DNA of 6,038 bases. It comes from JBHIDJ01 sp046760105 (lineage in GTDB: Bacteria > Pseudomonadota > Gammaproteobacteria > Acidiferrobacterales > SPGG2). The stretch covers positions 1-6,038 of the forward strand of contig JBHIDJ010000174.1 of NCBI GenBank assembly GCA_046760105.1. The letters run 5' to 3'. Both the position numbers and the translations under genes were made by a program. The notes beneath the pieces were generated by a model, which saw only the letters and a program-made list of their open reading frames with translations, had not been told where the DNA came from and did no database searches. Positions 1 to 5,229 of this stretch are shown here, piece by piece. Within the stretch, counting starts at the first letter, position 1, and the number at the start of each line of letters is the position of its first letter.

Positions 1-10
1 ACATTGACTC

Positions 11-1405
11 ATGGACATTTGGAAACGTCTTGATGACGCGCTCGTAGAACGGATCTGGGGCGCTGCCGGTGTCTCTGAAGGCGGGCCCAAAGCCTGGTTG
101 GTCAAGCCACTGAGGCTCGTTTACCTAGTCACCAGGGATCTGATGCAAGGACAGCTTTCTTTGCGGGCGATGAGTCTCGTTTACACAACCATGCTTTCCC
201 TCGTTCCGCTACTAGCTGTGACCTTCTCGGTGCTTAAGGCCTTCGGTGTTCATAACCAGCTCGAACCGTTTTTGGATAATCTGCTGGCACCCCTGGGACC
301 CAGGGGCAGCGAACTCAGTGACAGAGTCATCGAATTCGTGGGTAACGTGCAAGTCGGTGTACTAGGTGCCGTTGGTCTGGCACTTCTGTTTTACACCGTG
401 GTCTCGTTACTTCAAAAGATTGAAGACAATATGAATTTCATTTGGCGGGTAAACAGATCCAGAGGCCTTGCACAGCGGTTCAGTGAATATCTAAGTGTCA
501 TTCTAGTTGGTCCGGTACTAATCTTTGCAGCGTTGGGCATCACTGCGTCGATCACGAGCACAGCCATTGTTCAGAAGCTTTTGACTATCGAACCAATCGG
601 TGCTGCGACTTATTTTGCAGGCAGACTAATCCCCTATGTATTGGTATCTGCAGCATTCGTTTTTATTTATAGCTTTGTACCAAACACCCGGGTGATGTTT
701 GCCTCCGCCCTAACTGGGGGTATTGTGGCGGGGCTATTATGGCAAACTGTTGGGTGGTTATTCGCTTCGTTTGTTGCTGCCTCCGCGAAATATGCAGCGA
801 TTTATTCTAGTTTCGCTGTGATCATACTGTCTATGATATGGTTGTATGTGAGCTGGCTAATCCTGCTTGTTGGTGCCCAAGTCGCTTATTATCATCAACA
901 TCCCCAGCTATCGAGGGAAAGAATTGAGGGGCTTCCACTAAGTGGACGCGTCAAGGAACGACTGGCTCTTCTGGTGATGTTTCTTATCGCTTATAACCAT
1001 TATCAAAATAGATCGCTCTGGACGACCGAGTCGCTTGCAGCATGCTTAGCGCTTTCCGAGAATTCGCTTCAGGTAATCATCGATGATCTTTCGCGAGCTG
1101 GATTTGTGCTACAAACGGCCGATGACCCGGCAGCTTATGTTCCAGCGCGCGACATTGAGAAAATAACGGTGAAGGCGTTATTTGACGCGGTAAGAAAGCC
1201 GGCGCCGGGAGAACATATAGCAGACGATACGCTTTATTCTGTCGCAAGCATAAACCGCCTGATCGAATGCATAGATGACGCCGTTGCAGGCGCGCTCGGT
1301 GCAAGCACGATCAAAAGCTTGGTGCTTGAGCATCAAGAGTCTGCTCAGGAACAGCCAGCGGCCTCGACTAACCTTACATCTGACAAGCGCAGAACGGCTT
1401 ATTGA
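11..1405 (+). CDS. YihY/BrkB family inner-membrane protein with C-terminal winged-helix-like extension
   Basis: The 464-residue protein belongs to the YihY/BrkB (UPF0761) family of inner-membrane proteins, once misnamed ribonuclease BN; its biochemical role is not settled. About six hydrophobic segments lie near residues 52-78, 113-135, 160-182, 203-223, 230-255 and 262-293. Family hallmarks are RAMSLVYTTMLSLVPLLAV at 52-70, the IEDNMNFIWRV stretch at 137-147 and LYVSWLILLVGAQVAYY at 278-294. Residues from about 315 to 464 are soluble. Positions 317-395 look like a winged-helix fold (helix, TTESLAACLALSENSLQVII, then a hydrophobic strand), and the tail after about 440 is polar and low in complexity. 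Short family members are near 290 residues; this is the longer type. The start is ATG 11, because an in-frame TGA sits at 5-7. Only ten upstream bases are visible, so no ribosome site can be judged. The last 7 bases overlap the 3' end of the convergent phosphatase gene. Family assignment is firm; function is open. Confidence 0.93.
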   Translation: MDIWKRLDDALVERIWGAAGVSEGGPKAWLVKPLRLVYLVTRDLMQGQLSLRAMSLVYTTMLSLVPLLAVTFSVLKAFGVHNQLEPFLDNLLAPLGPRGSELSDRVIEFVGNVQVGVLGAVGLALLFYTVVSLLQKIEDNMNFIWRVNRSRGLAQRFSEYLSVILVGPVLIFAALGITASITSTAIVQKLLTIEPIGAATYFAGRLIPYVLVSAAFVFIYSFVPNTRVMFASALTGGIVAGLLWQTVGWLFASFVAASAKYAAIYSSFAVIILSMIWLYVSWLILLVGAQVAYYHQHPQLSRERIEGLPLSGRVKERLALLVMFLIAYNHYQNRSLWTTESLAACLALSENSLQVIIDDLSRAGFVLQTADDPAAYVPARDIEKITVKALFDAVRKPAPGEHIADDTLYSVASINRLIECIDDAVAGALGASTIKSLVLEHQESAQEQPAASTNLTSDKRRTAY

Positions 1406-2229
1406 TTTTTCCGGCCACTACGAAAAACCATGAAGGTCAGGTCATCGGGCTTTGAGGGGTGGCCGTTCTGATGGTCGCGCATACGTTGGTGGCACGCACC
1501 GACGAGTACACGCGCGACGCTGAGGAGCTCGCCCTTGCGTGCGCGATCGACGATTTCGTCGACATGAAGATTGTCAAAAAGACCATCGCTTGCGAGTAAC
1601 AATGAATCTCTCGGTGCCAGCTCCACGCCCGAACCGACCTCAATATGCATATCCGCGGAACCAATGATATTGGAGACTAGATGACGATCCTCGTGGTGCA
1701 TGGCCTCCGTTTCATCAAGTAAGCCCGCTTGAATCGCGTAGCCCACTGGCGAATGGGAGGCAGTCTGTAGTTTGATCTTACCTTTCTGTCCGGTGACCAA
1801 GATCATCGAGTCTCCGACGTGGTAAGGTCGCACGGCGCGATCCTGGAGTTCCACCACGGCTAGCGTTGTCGCAGCACCCGTGCCGAGGGCGCCAACCGCG
1901 TGGTTTGCTTGCTCTATACCGTTGAGAATAGCTTCCCGCAGCTCCTTTCCCGTGTGTGCCGCCTCTTCAATCGCACTCTTAAGGGTCTCGATTGCCAGCG
2001 TCGATGCTTGCGCGCCATCGCGCTGACCACCGGCACCGTCTGCGATCGCGAGCACGGCAGACGTATTGTCAACGGGGACAAGCACGGCTGCATCTTCATT
2101 GGCGGTCTCTTTGTCTGGCGAGCGTCCGGAGTAAACGACGGCTTCACCCGATCCAATACGGTGCAATTCGCCTTCGACCATGTTCCGTTCGACGTAGATC
2201 TTTGCTATGTTGGAACTGAAGTCACTCAT
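1399..2229 (-). CDS. PP2C-type (PPM) serine/threonine protein phosphatase
   Basis: This 276-residue soluble protein is a metal-dependent PP2C/PPM phosphatase, which removes phosphate from Ser/Thr using two metal ions. The family motifs occur in order: NED at 44-46, IADGAGG at 62-68 (metal ligand D64), GAATTLAVVEL at 118-128, HVGDS at 137-141, ASDGLFDNL at 213-221 (metal ligand D215) and DDLTFMVF at 262-269 in place of the usual DNxT. All acidic residues expected to bind metal are present, so it should be active. There is no signal peptide, membrane segment or sensor domain, so it should act in the cytosol. It starts 16 bases after the kinase stop codon, which implies one transcript and a shared substrate or mutual regulation. 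ATG 2229 follows an unconvincing ribosome site (GGCGCCT), so translation may be coupled to the kinase gene. Its TAA lies inside the end of the convergent YihY-family gene. The family is certain; the target is unknown. Confidence 0.94.
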   Translation of the reverse strand: MSDFSSNIAKIYVERNMVEGELHRIGSGEAVVYSGRSPDKETANEDAAVLVPVDNTSAVLAIADGAGGQRDGAQASTLAIETLKSAIEEAAHTGKELREAILNGIEQANHAVGALGTGAATTLAVVELQDRAVRPYHVGDSMILVTGQKGKIKLQTASHSPVGYAIQAGLLDETEAMHHEDRHLVSNIIGSADMHIEVGSGVELAPRDSLLLASDGLFDNLHVDEIVDRARKGELLSVARVLVGACHQRMRDHQNGHPSKPDDLTFMVFRSGRKNQ

Positions 2230-2245
2230 AGGCGCCAGTCGTTTT

Positions 2246-2968
2246 TTAGGATTGCCACTGCATCGTTTCCAAGTACTCTCGCAGCTGTCCAGCAGTGCGG
2301 AATTTCTTCAGAATAAGTGAGCGTTTAAGCCCACAGCAAATCGTTTTGACCTCGGTTGATTGCTTGGAATAGTGTTTCTGTCCGCCGATAGCGTCGTAAA
2401 AGATCCTGATCAGGTTGCAGACATCGTCGTGAATATTTTCCGGTCTCGGCGCTCCCCAGTGGATCATGTCGATGAGCTTGATATCGAACCCGAGACCATA
2501 TCGTCTTACAATGACGTTATCCGTATGCAGATCTCCATGGTACTCGCGTAGGTTGTGAATCATGGCAATGCCAGTGGCGAGCGCATGCAGTAAATGCAAG
2601 CCTTGAAAAGCACTCAGGCGTTGACCGGGCTGGTGCGTCAAGAAGTGGCTGAGCAATTCCCCTTCGACATAGTCGGACACCAGGAAGGTAAGCGACTGTC
2701 GACGGAACATAATCTTTTCCTGAGTGTGGTATTGGATGAGGATGGGACAGTGACGGAGCTTATGGAGCTTTTTGGCGTAGAAGTTGACAGTACGATCGCG
2801 AGGGTTCCTCTGAGGAAAAAAGAACTTAGCGGCGCGTTCAATCCCGGTGGCAAGCTCCCGCACTTTATAGACCTCACCCTCCCAGCCCGTACCCAGAAGC
2901 GCTACCACCTCGTATTTACGGGCCAGGATTCGGCCCGGATAGAGGTCGAACGTCTCAATCATCGTCAT
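2246..2968 (-). CDS. Small cytosolic eukaryotic-like protein kinase with short activation segment
   Basis: This 240-residue protein has a kinase fold and little else. The glycine-rich loop is LGTGWEGEVYKV at 25-36, the presumed ATP lysine is K48 (AAKFF) and a hinge-like LVSDYVEGELL follows at 96-106. The catalytic loop HGDLHTDNV at 144-152 supplies D146 and N151. The magnesium-binding motif is LIDM at 165-168, with D167 but no DFG glycine. Arginine of the HRD motif is replaced by glycine, so it is a non-RD kinase. Only about 14 residues separate D167 from the DD at 181-182 that resembles the helix F aspartate, so the activation loop is nearly absent. This recalls ABC1, RIO or aminoglycoside-kinase layouts as much as Hanks kinases. 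There is no membrane segment or sensor domain. The phosphatase gene follows after 16 bases. ATG 2968 is the first in-frame start after an upstream TAA at 3020-3022; a second ATG at 2962 is possible, and neither has a good ribosome site. Activity and target are not shown by sequence. Confidence 0.88.
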   Translation of the reverse strand: MTMIETFDLYPGRILARKYEVVALLGTGWEGEVYKVRELATGIERAAKFFFPQRNPRDRTVNFYAKKLHKLRHCPILIQYHTQEKIMFRRQSLTFLVSDYVEGELLSHFLTHQPGQRLSAFQGLHLLHALATGIAMIHNLREYHGDLHTDNVIVRRYGLGFDIKLIDMIHWGAPRPENIHDDVCNLIRIFYDAIGGQKHYSKQSTEVKTICCGLKRSLILKKFRTAGQLREYLETMQWQS

Positions 2969-3032
2969 ATCGGCTGTCGCTGGTTTGGTGATACGTGCCC
3001 TACTGGTGTCGGGGGAATCTTACGTTTTGTGA

Positions 3033-3044
3033 TGGCGATCGCCA
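3033..3044. promoter_or_regulatory. 12-bp perfect palindrome TGGCGATCGCCA at predicted kinase start site
   Basis: The 12 bases are a perfect palindrome without a central loop and lie exactly over the predicted start point of the candidate kinase promoter. This position suits an operator for a dimeric regulator. The core GCGATCGC also occurs inside the phosphatase coding region (near 2042-2049), so it may be chance or a general word in this genome. Confidence 0.3.
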
Positions 3045-3049
3045 AGCCT

Positions 3050-3079
3050 AGTATTGGTGAGTATCACTAGTTTTGCCAA
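3050..3079 (-). promoter_or_regulatory. Candidate sigma-70 promoter of the kinase-phosphatase pair
   Basis: Read on the minus strand, TTGGCA (3079-3074) matches five of six bases of the -35 consensus. After an 18-base spacer, AATACT (3055-3050) matches four of six of the -10 consensus. Transcription would start near 3043, about 75 bases before the kinase ATG. No convincing terminator was seen between the hslR stop and this site, so read-through from hslR is also possible. This is a motif match only. Confidence 0.4.
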
Positions 3080-3121
3080 CGATCAGGCGTGGTGGTAGGC
3101 GGGCTATCAAACTGCAATTAA

Positions 3122-3523
3122 CTAGCGGTGGCGACGCAGGAAGCGGGTGATTACGCGTCGGTCCCGTTTGCTGGGACGACCACGCTGTTGCGCACGAAAT
3201 TCTCGCTGCTGCTTTCGCTGTTCGGCGATGCGGGCACGATCCTGTCTGCTCTCGTCTGTTTCCTCGTAAAGCGATGCGGCCTGTGATGCTGGCCCCCTTC
3301 GCGCCGACAGGTCACGAACGGTTACCTCAAATCGATACGGTCCGCGGCGTATGGTTATTTGGTCGCCAATGCTTACCAGCTTGCCTGGCTTCACACGTGA
3401 CCCGTTGACGTGGACCTTCCCACCAGTCACAGCCTCGGTGGCAAGTGGTCGTGTTTTGAAAAAGCGCGCTGCCCACAACCATTTATCAAGCCGAACCTTA
3501 TCCGTGCTGCGTATTTCGTTCAT
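3122..3523 (-). CDS. hslR: Hsp15, ribosome-associated heat shock protein (S4 domain)
   Basis: Hsp15 binds free 50S subunits that still carry a nascent chain and helps recycle stalled ribosomes after heat stress. The S4 RNA-binding domain spans about residues 10-60, with RLDKWLWAARFFKTR at 11-25, GGKVHVNG at 34-41 and the KPGKLVSIGDQITI stretch at 45-58. The GPASQAASLYEET motif at 77-89 matches the family. The tail from about 90 is rich in Arg, Lys and Gln, as expected for an rRNA binder. I chose ATG 3523, giving 133 residues, the same length as I recall for E. coli Hsp15. AGGAG (3530-3526) precedes it, although with only two bases between, which is tight. A TTG five codons upstream (3538) is the alternative start. 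The gene follows hslO on the same strand after 353 bases. In E. coli hslR precedes hslO, so the order is reversed here. Confidence 0.94.
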   Translation of the reverse strand: MNEIRSTDKVRLDKWLWAARFFKTRPLATEAVTGGKVHVNGSRVKPGKLVSIGDQITIRRGPYRFEVTVRDLSARRGPASQAASLYEETDESRQDRARIAEQRKQQREFRAQQRGRPSKRDRRVITRFLRRHR

Positions 3524-3540
3524 AGCTCCTGTAATCAATG

Positions 3541-3681
3541 CTAGTCTATGGCTCCCTGCTCGACCAGGGCGTGAACGTCACCATCGGCATGACCGGAGTC
3601 CATAAGCGATAGTGACCACCCGTGTAAGTGCGGTTCGGCAGAGTCGATGTTGTGAACAGAAGTCGCGTTCTCGCGCCTCAT
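3541..3681 (-). CDS. Unrecognised 46-residue ORF upstream of hslR (doubtful)
   Basis: An ATG at 3681 opens a 46-codon frame ending in TAG at 3541-3543, 17 bases before the hslR ATG on the same strand. Third codon positions are about 64 percent G or C by my count, which is compatible with coding but not decisive. The product would be hydrophilic, rich in His and Asp, with no membrane segment. I recognise no family. No ribosome site precedes the ATG. It could be a gene remnant, a leader ORF or chance. Confidence 0.2.
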   Translation of the reverse strand: MRRENATSVHNIDSAEPHLHGWSLSLMDSGHADGDVHALVEQGAID

Positions 3682-3739
3682 TTGACAAAAATTCTAAAGA
3701 CCCGTTCAGGTTTCTGTTGACGCTCTTTATCGATTAGTG

Positions 3740-3766
3740 AAAAAAAGTGAGGATCACCGGTTCACT
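3740..3766 (-). terminator. Weak intrinsic terminator candidate after hslO
   Basis: On the minus strand, AGTGA (3766-3762) can pair with TCACT (3750-3746), or GTGA with TCAC around a 3-base loop. A run of seven T (3746-3740) follows immediately. The stem is only 4-5 pairs, so the signal is weak. It lies about 110 bases past the hslO stop. If it works, hslR needs its own promoter. Confidence 0.28.
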
Positions 3767-3876
3767 GCACGACTCGGCTACGACTGTGGTTACGGCCGTT
3801 CATCTGGTACGGAGATAATGGGATCAGGTAGGCGGTGCCTGGGGGGATCAGTGAATGAACCAAAAGGCACTGCTTG

Positions 3877-4773
3877 TCAGTGTAGTCTTTTCGACGTCGT
3901 TGGAATCACATCGACCATCAGCACATGTTTCGCATCGACGCGATCAAATTCGTATAGTTGGTTACAGAATTCGCAGTTGACACGAATAGAGTTTTCCTCG
4001 TTTAGGATGGATTCAACTTCGTCGCATCCTAGTATGCGCAAGACATCGCTGACGCCGTCACGCGAACAAGAGCAACGAAAACCGAACGGTATACGGTCGA
4101 ACACCCGGATGTCTTCCTCATGGAATAGCCGTCGAATAATATTGTGCGCGGACAGCGTAAGTAATTCTTTCGGGGTTATGGTGCTACCAAGCTCAACAGC
4201 TCGCGTCCAAGCGTCAGGATCCGGATTCTCGTCCGACGGCAGGCGCTGTAACAACATGCCCGCAGCCTGGTTACAATCTGCAGTTAGCCAAATGCGTGTA
4301 GGTAGTTGCTCCGAGTGGGTGAAGTAGTTCTCCAGCGCGTCTGCGATGGATTCACCTACAAGACTAACGATCCCCTGATAGCGCTCTCGGCCCTCTGTAG
4401 GGTCAACGGTGATGACCAGCTGCCCGTTGCCGACCATCGTGGACAGCGGACCGGATGGCAGTTCCTCCGTCCATTTCGCGGTTGCCCGCATAGTATGGTT
4501 GCTAGTGCATTCTACTACCAGCAGCTTTATGGGCCCCGTTCCTTGTATCTGCATGACCAGACGCCCGGCAAACTTTATTGTGGTTGACATGAGGGCGGCA
4601 GCAGCCATCGCCTCGCCAAGAATCGTACGTAAGGCAGGGGGGTAATCGTGGCGTTCAAGCACCGCACGCCAGGTAGCGTCGAGATGTATGATCTCTCCGC
4701 GAATAGGATTGTGCTCGAAGAGAAATCGCTGCAAGCTGTCCCATGCGCGGATGTCGGCGTTGTCTAGATTCAT
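3877..4773 (-). CDS. hslO: Hsp33, redox-regulated molecular chaperone
   Basis: Hsp33 is a cytosolic holdase chaperone. It is silent while four cysteines hold zinc and becomes active when oxidants form disulfides and unfold its linker. The four ligands are present in the usual C-terminal arrangement: CSC at 234-236 and CEFC at 267-270. The N-terminal chaperone domain carries LGEAMAAAALM at 52-62, the IQGTGPIKLLVVE stretch at 76-88, RYQGIVSL at 131-138 and the SEQLPTRIWL motif at 154-163. Its 298 residues compare with just over 290 for the E. coli protein. ATG 4773 is the first start after an in-frame TAG at 4795-4797. No good Shine-Dalgarno precedes it, which is unusual for a chaperone gene. 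The 25-codon GH15 remnant lies immediately upstream in the same frame, with its own good ribosome site. hslO may therefore rely on that remnant's promoter and on translation ending nearby. hslR lies downstream on the same strand. Confidence 0.97.
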   Translation of the reverse strand: MNLDNADIRAWDSLQRFLFEHNPIRGEIIHLDATWRAVLERHDYPPALRTILGEAMAAAALMSTTIKFAGRLVMQIQGTGPIKLLVVECTSNHTMRATAKWTEELPSGPLSTMVGNGQLVITVDPTEGRERYQGIVSLVGESIADALENYFTHSEQLPTRIWLTADCNQAAGMLLQRLPSDENPDPDAWTRAVELGSTITPKELLTLSAHNIIRRLFHEEDIRVFDRIPFGFRCSCSRDGVSDVLRILGCDEVESILNEENSIRVNCEFCNQLYEFDRVDAKHVLMVDVIPTTSKRLH

Positions 4774-4794
4774 CGATCTACTAAAGAATGCGGA

Positions 4795-4872
4795 CTAGTC
4801 TCTCATCCCCACGAGCGCAACGGTATGCATGTCGCCGATGATGCCGTAGTTTTCTATAGGTTGATATGTCAT
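4795..4872 (-). pseudogene. N-terminal remnant of a GH15 glucoamylase/trehalase-like gene
   Basis: A 25-codon ORF starts at ATG 4872 and ends with TAG at 4795-4797. Residues 4-13 (QPIENYGIIG) and 16-23 (HTVALVGM) match the conserved start of bacterial GH15 family proteins, which continue with a segment close to DGSIDWFCFP that is missing here. GH15 enzymes hydrolyse alpha-glucosides such as maltodextrins or trehalose and usually run to about 600 residues, so this is a stub without catalytic residues. AAGGA (4882-4878) stands five bases before the ATG, a good ribosome site, so the peptide may still be made. The frame is the same as that of hslO, whose ATG comes 21 bases after the stub's stop. 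The identification comes from my memory of the family start motif, not a search. A conserved leader peptide is the less likely alternative. Confidence 0.75.
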
Positions 4873-4900
4873 GGTATTCCTTATCTGTCACGTATCCCGG

Positions 4901-4930
4901 TTCATATTTTTATCTTTTGACACAGATCAA
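4901..4930 (-). promoter_or_regulatory. Candidate promoter of the GH15 remnant and hslO
   Basis: On the minus strand TTGATC (4930-4925) and TATGAA (4906-4901), 18 bases apart, each match four of six consensus bases. Transcription would begin near 4894, 22 bases before the GH15 remnant's ATG, and continue into hslO. The -35 element lies inside the FNR/ANR-like box. The hexamers are weak, but this is the best promoter I can see in front of hslO. Confidence 0.35.
4917..4930. promoter_or_regulatory. FNR/ANR-like box TTGACACAGATCAA
   Basis: The site fits the FNR/ANR consensus TTGAT-N4-ATCAA at nine of ten defined positions (TTGAC-ACAG-ATCAA). FNR/ANR are oxygen-sensing iron-sulfur regulators; CRP-family relatives such as DNR bind similar sites. 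Its centre is 51 bases upstream of the GH15 remnant's ATG. If the weak hexamers at 4901-4930 are the promoter, the box covers the -35 element and would fit repression. An activating position near -41.5 would require a start near 4882, where no good -10 is seen. Confidence 0.5.
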
Positions 4931-4947
4931 ATCTATTTTAGCTTCTT

Positions 4948-4959
4948 AAACGATCGTTT
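4948..4959. promoter_or_regulatory. 12-bp perfect palindrome AAACGATCGTTT (possible TetR-type operator)
   Basis: The 12 bases are a perfect palindrome, followed by G on the + strand. The layout AAAC-N4-GTTTG resembles the site of PsrA, a TetR-family fatty-acid-responsive regulator, as I remember its consensus (G/C AAAC N2-4 GTTT G/C). It lies 18 bases from the FNR-like box, upstream of the GH15/hslO promoter candidate and also upstream of the divergent acyltransferase gene. Regulator identity is a guess. Confidence 0.3.
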
Positions 4960-5070
4960 GCGCGCCCAGCCCTATATCTTTGGCCTGGTCGAGCTTTAGG
5001 GCCGAATACGTGGCGGCGTGCCCGCCTGTGCTCGGCGGTGACTCCAATGATTTCGTCCCGAGATGTCCTT

Positions 5071-5124
5071 GCCGAACTTACAGCAAGCAGTCGAAGTCCC
5101 TGTTAGTCAACGTCACTGTTCGGC
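5071..5124. repeat. 7-bp inverted repeat GCCGAAC/GTTCGGC with 40-base spacer
   Basis: GCCGAAC (5071-5077) is perfectly complementary to GTTCGGC (5118-5124). The spacer is 40 bases and no T-run follows on either strand, so it is not a terminator. It ends six bases before the acyltransferase promoter candidate. It could close an RNA structure or be chance. Confidence 0.2.
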
Positions 5125-5129
5125 TCTAC

Positions 5130-5158
5130 TTTACAATGTTAACCTAATGTCATCATAT
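5130..5158 (+). promoter_or_regulatory. Weak promoter candidate for the acyltransferase gene
   Basis: TTTACA (5130-5135) matches five of six -35 bases. After 17 bases, TCATAT (5153-5158) matches only three of six -10 bases. It would give a leader of about 65 bases before ATG 5230. No better sigma-70 pair was found in the 100 bases before the gene. Confidence 0.25.
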
Positions 5159-5229
5159 CTCTTGCAAGCGAGACAGTGAGCAAAGAGCTCTTTTCGCATT
5201 TTTTCGTGTAAACGCCTGACAAAATCTTC

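Larger units (their letters stand above)
3524..3876. other. 353-base gap between hslO and hslR
   Basis: No recognised gene lies here. The gap contains a weak terminator candidate for hslO (3740-3766) and a 46-codon minus-strand ORF ending 17 bases before the hslR start (3541-3681). A short hairpin AGGC-GGT-GCCT (3830-3840) is flanked by two copies of GGATCAG (3821-3827 and 3845-3851). A TAGAAT hexamer on the minus strand (3696-3691) could be a -10 element for hslR, but no matching -35 element was found. The + strand carries perfect TTGACA at 3682 with no good -10 partner. Confidence 0.6.
4774..5229. other. 456-base divergent gap between hslO and the acyltransferase gene
   Basis: This region separates leftward hslO from the rightward acyltransferase gene. 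Its left third holds the GH15 remnant and its control sites (4795-4930). Next come a 12-base palindrome (4948-4959), a GC-rich stretch with a small hairpin GGCGG-CGTGC-CCGCC (5012-5026) and a distant 7-base inverted repeat (5071-5124). A weak promoter candidate (5130-5158) precedes the acyltransferase. A + strand frame open from about 4950 to 5147 has no good start, ribosome site or recognisable similarity, so I do not call it. Confidence 0.6.

Noticed and set aside
1406..1427. TTTTTC/GAAAAA inverted repeat at the convergent junction as a two-way terminator
   Set aside because: It has six pairs, almost all A-T, with a 10-base loop and no GC-rich stem. It lies within the phosphatase coding end and is likely chance.
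1900..2316. Plus-strand 138-codon open frame opposite the phosphatase gene
   Set aside because: It is antisense to a well-supported PP2C gene whose motifs are continuous, and its product shows no recognisable domain.
2594..3070. Plus-strand 158-codon open frame opposite the kinase gene
   Set aside because: It is a shadow of the kinase coding region, with no family motif and no ribosome site.
3122..3538. Longer Hsp15 starting at TTG 3538
   Set aside because: ATG 3523 gives the expected 133 residues and has AGGAG directly upstream. The TTG has only a GGGAG 13 bases away.
3737..4327. Plus-strand 196-codon open frame opposite hslO
   Set aside because: Most of it is antisense to hslO. The Ser/Arg-rich composition is typical of a shadow frame.
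4917..4922. TTGACA on the plus strand as the -35 element of the acyltransferase promoter
   Set aside because: No acceptable -10 hexamer follows at 15-19 bases, and the gene starts about 310 bases away. The bases are better explained as half of the FNR-like box.
5012..5026. GGCGG-CGTGC-CCGCC hairpin as a terminator
   Set aside because: The stem is only five pairs, no T-run follows on either strand, and no gene ends nearby.
4950..5147. Plus-strand open frame of about 65 codons in the divergent gap
   Set aside because: It has no ATG near its beginning, no ribosome site and no recognisable protein pattern.
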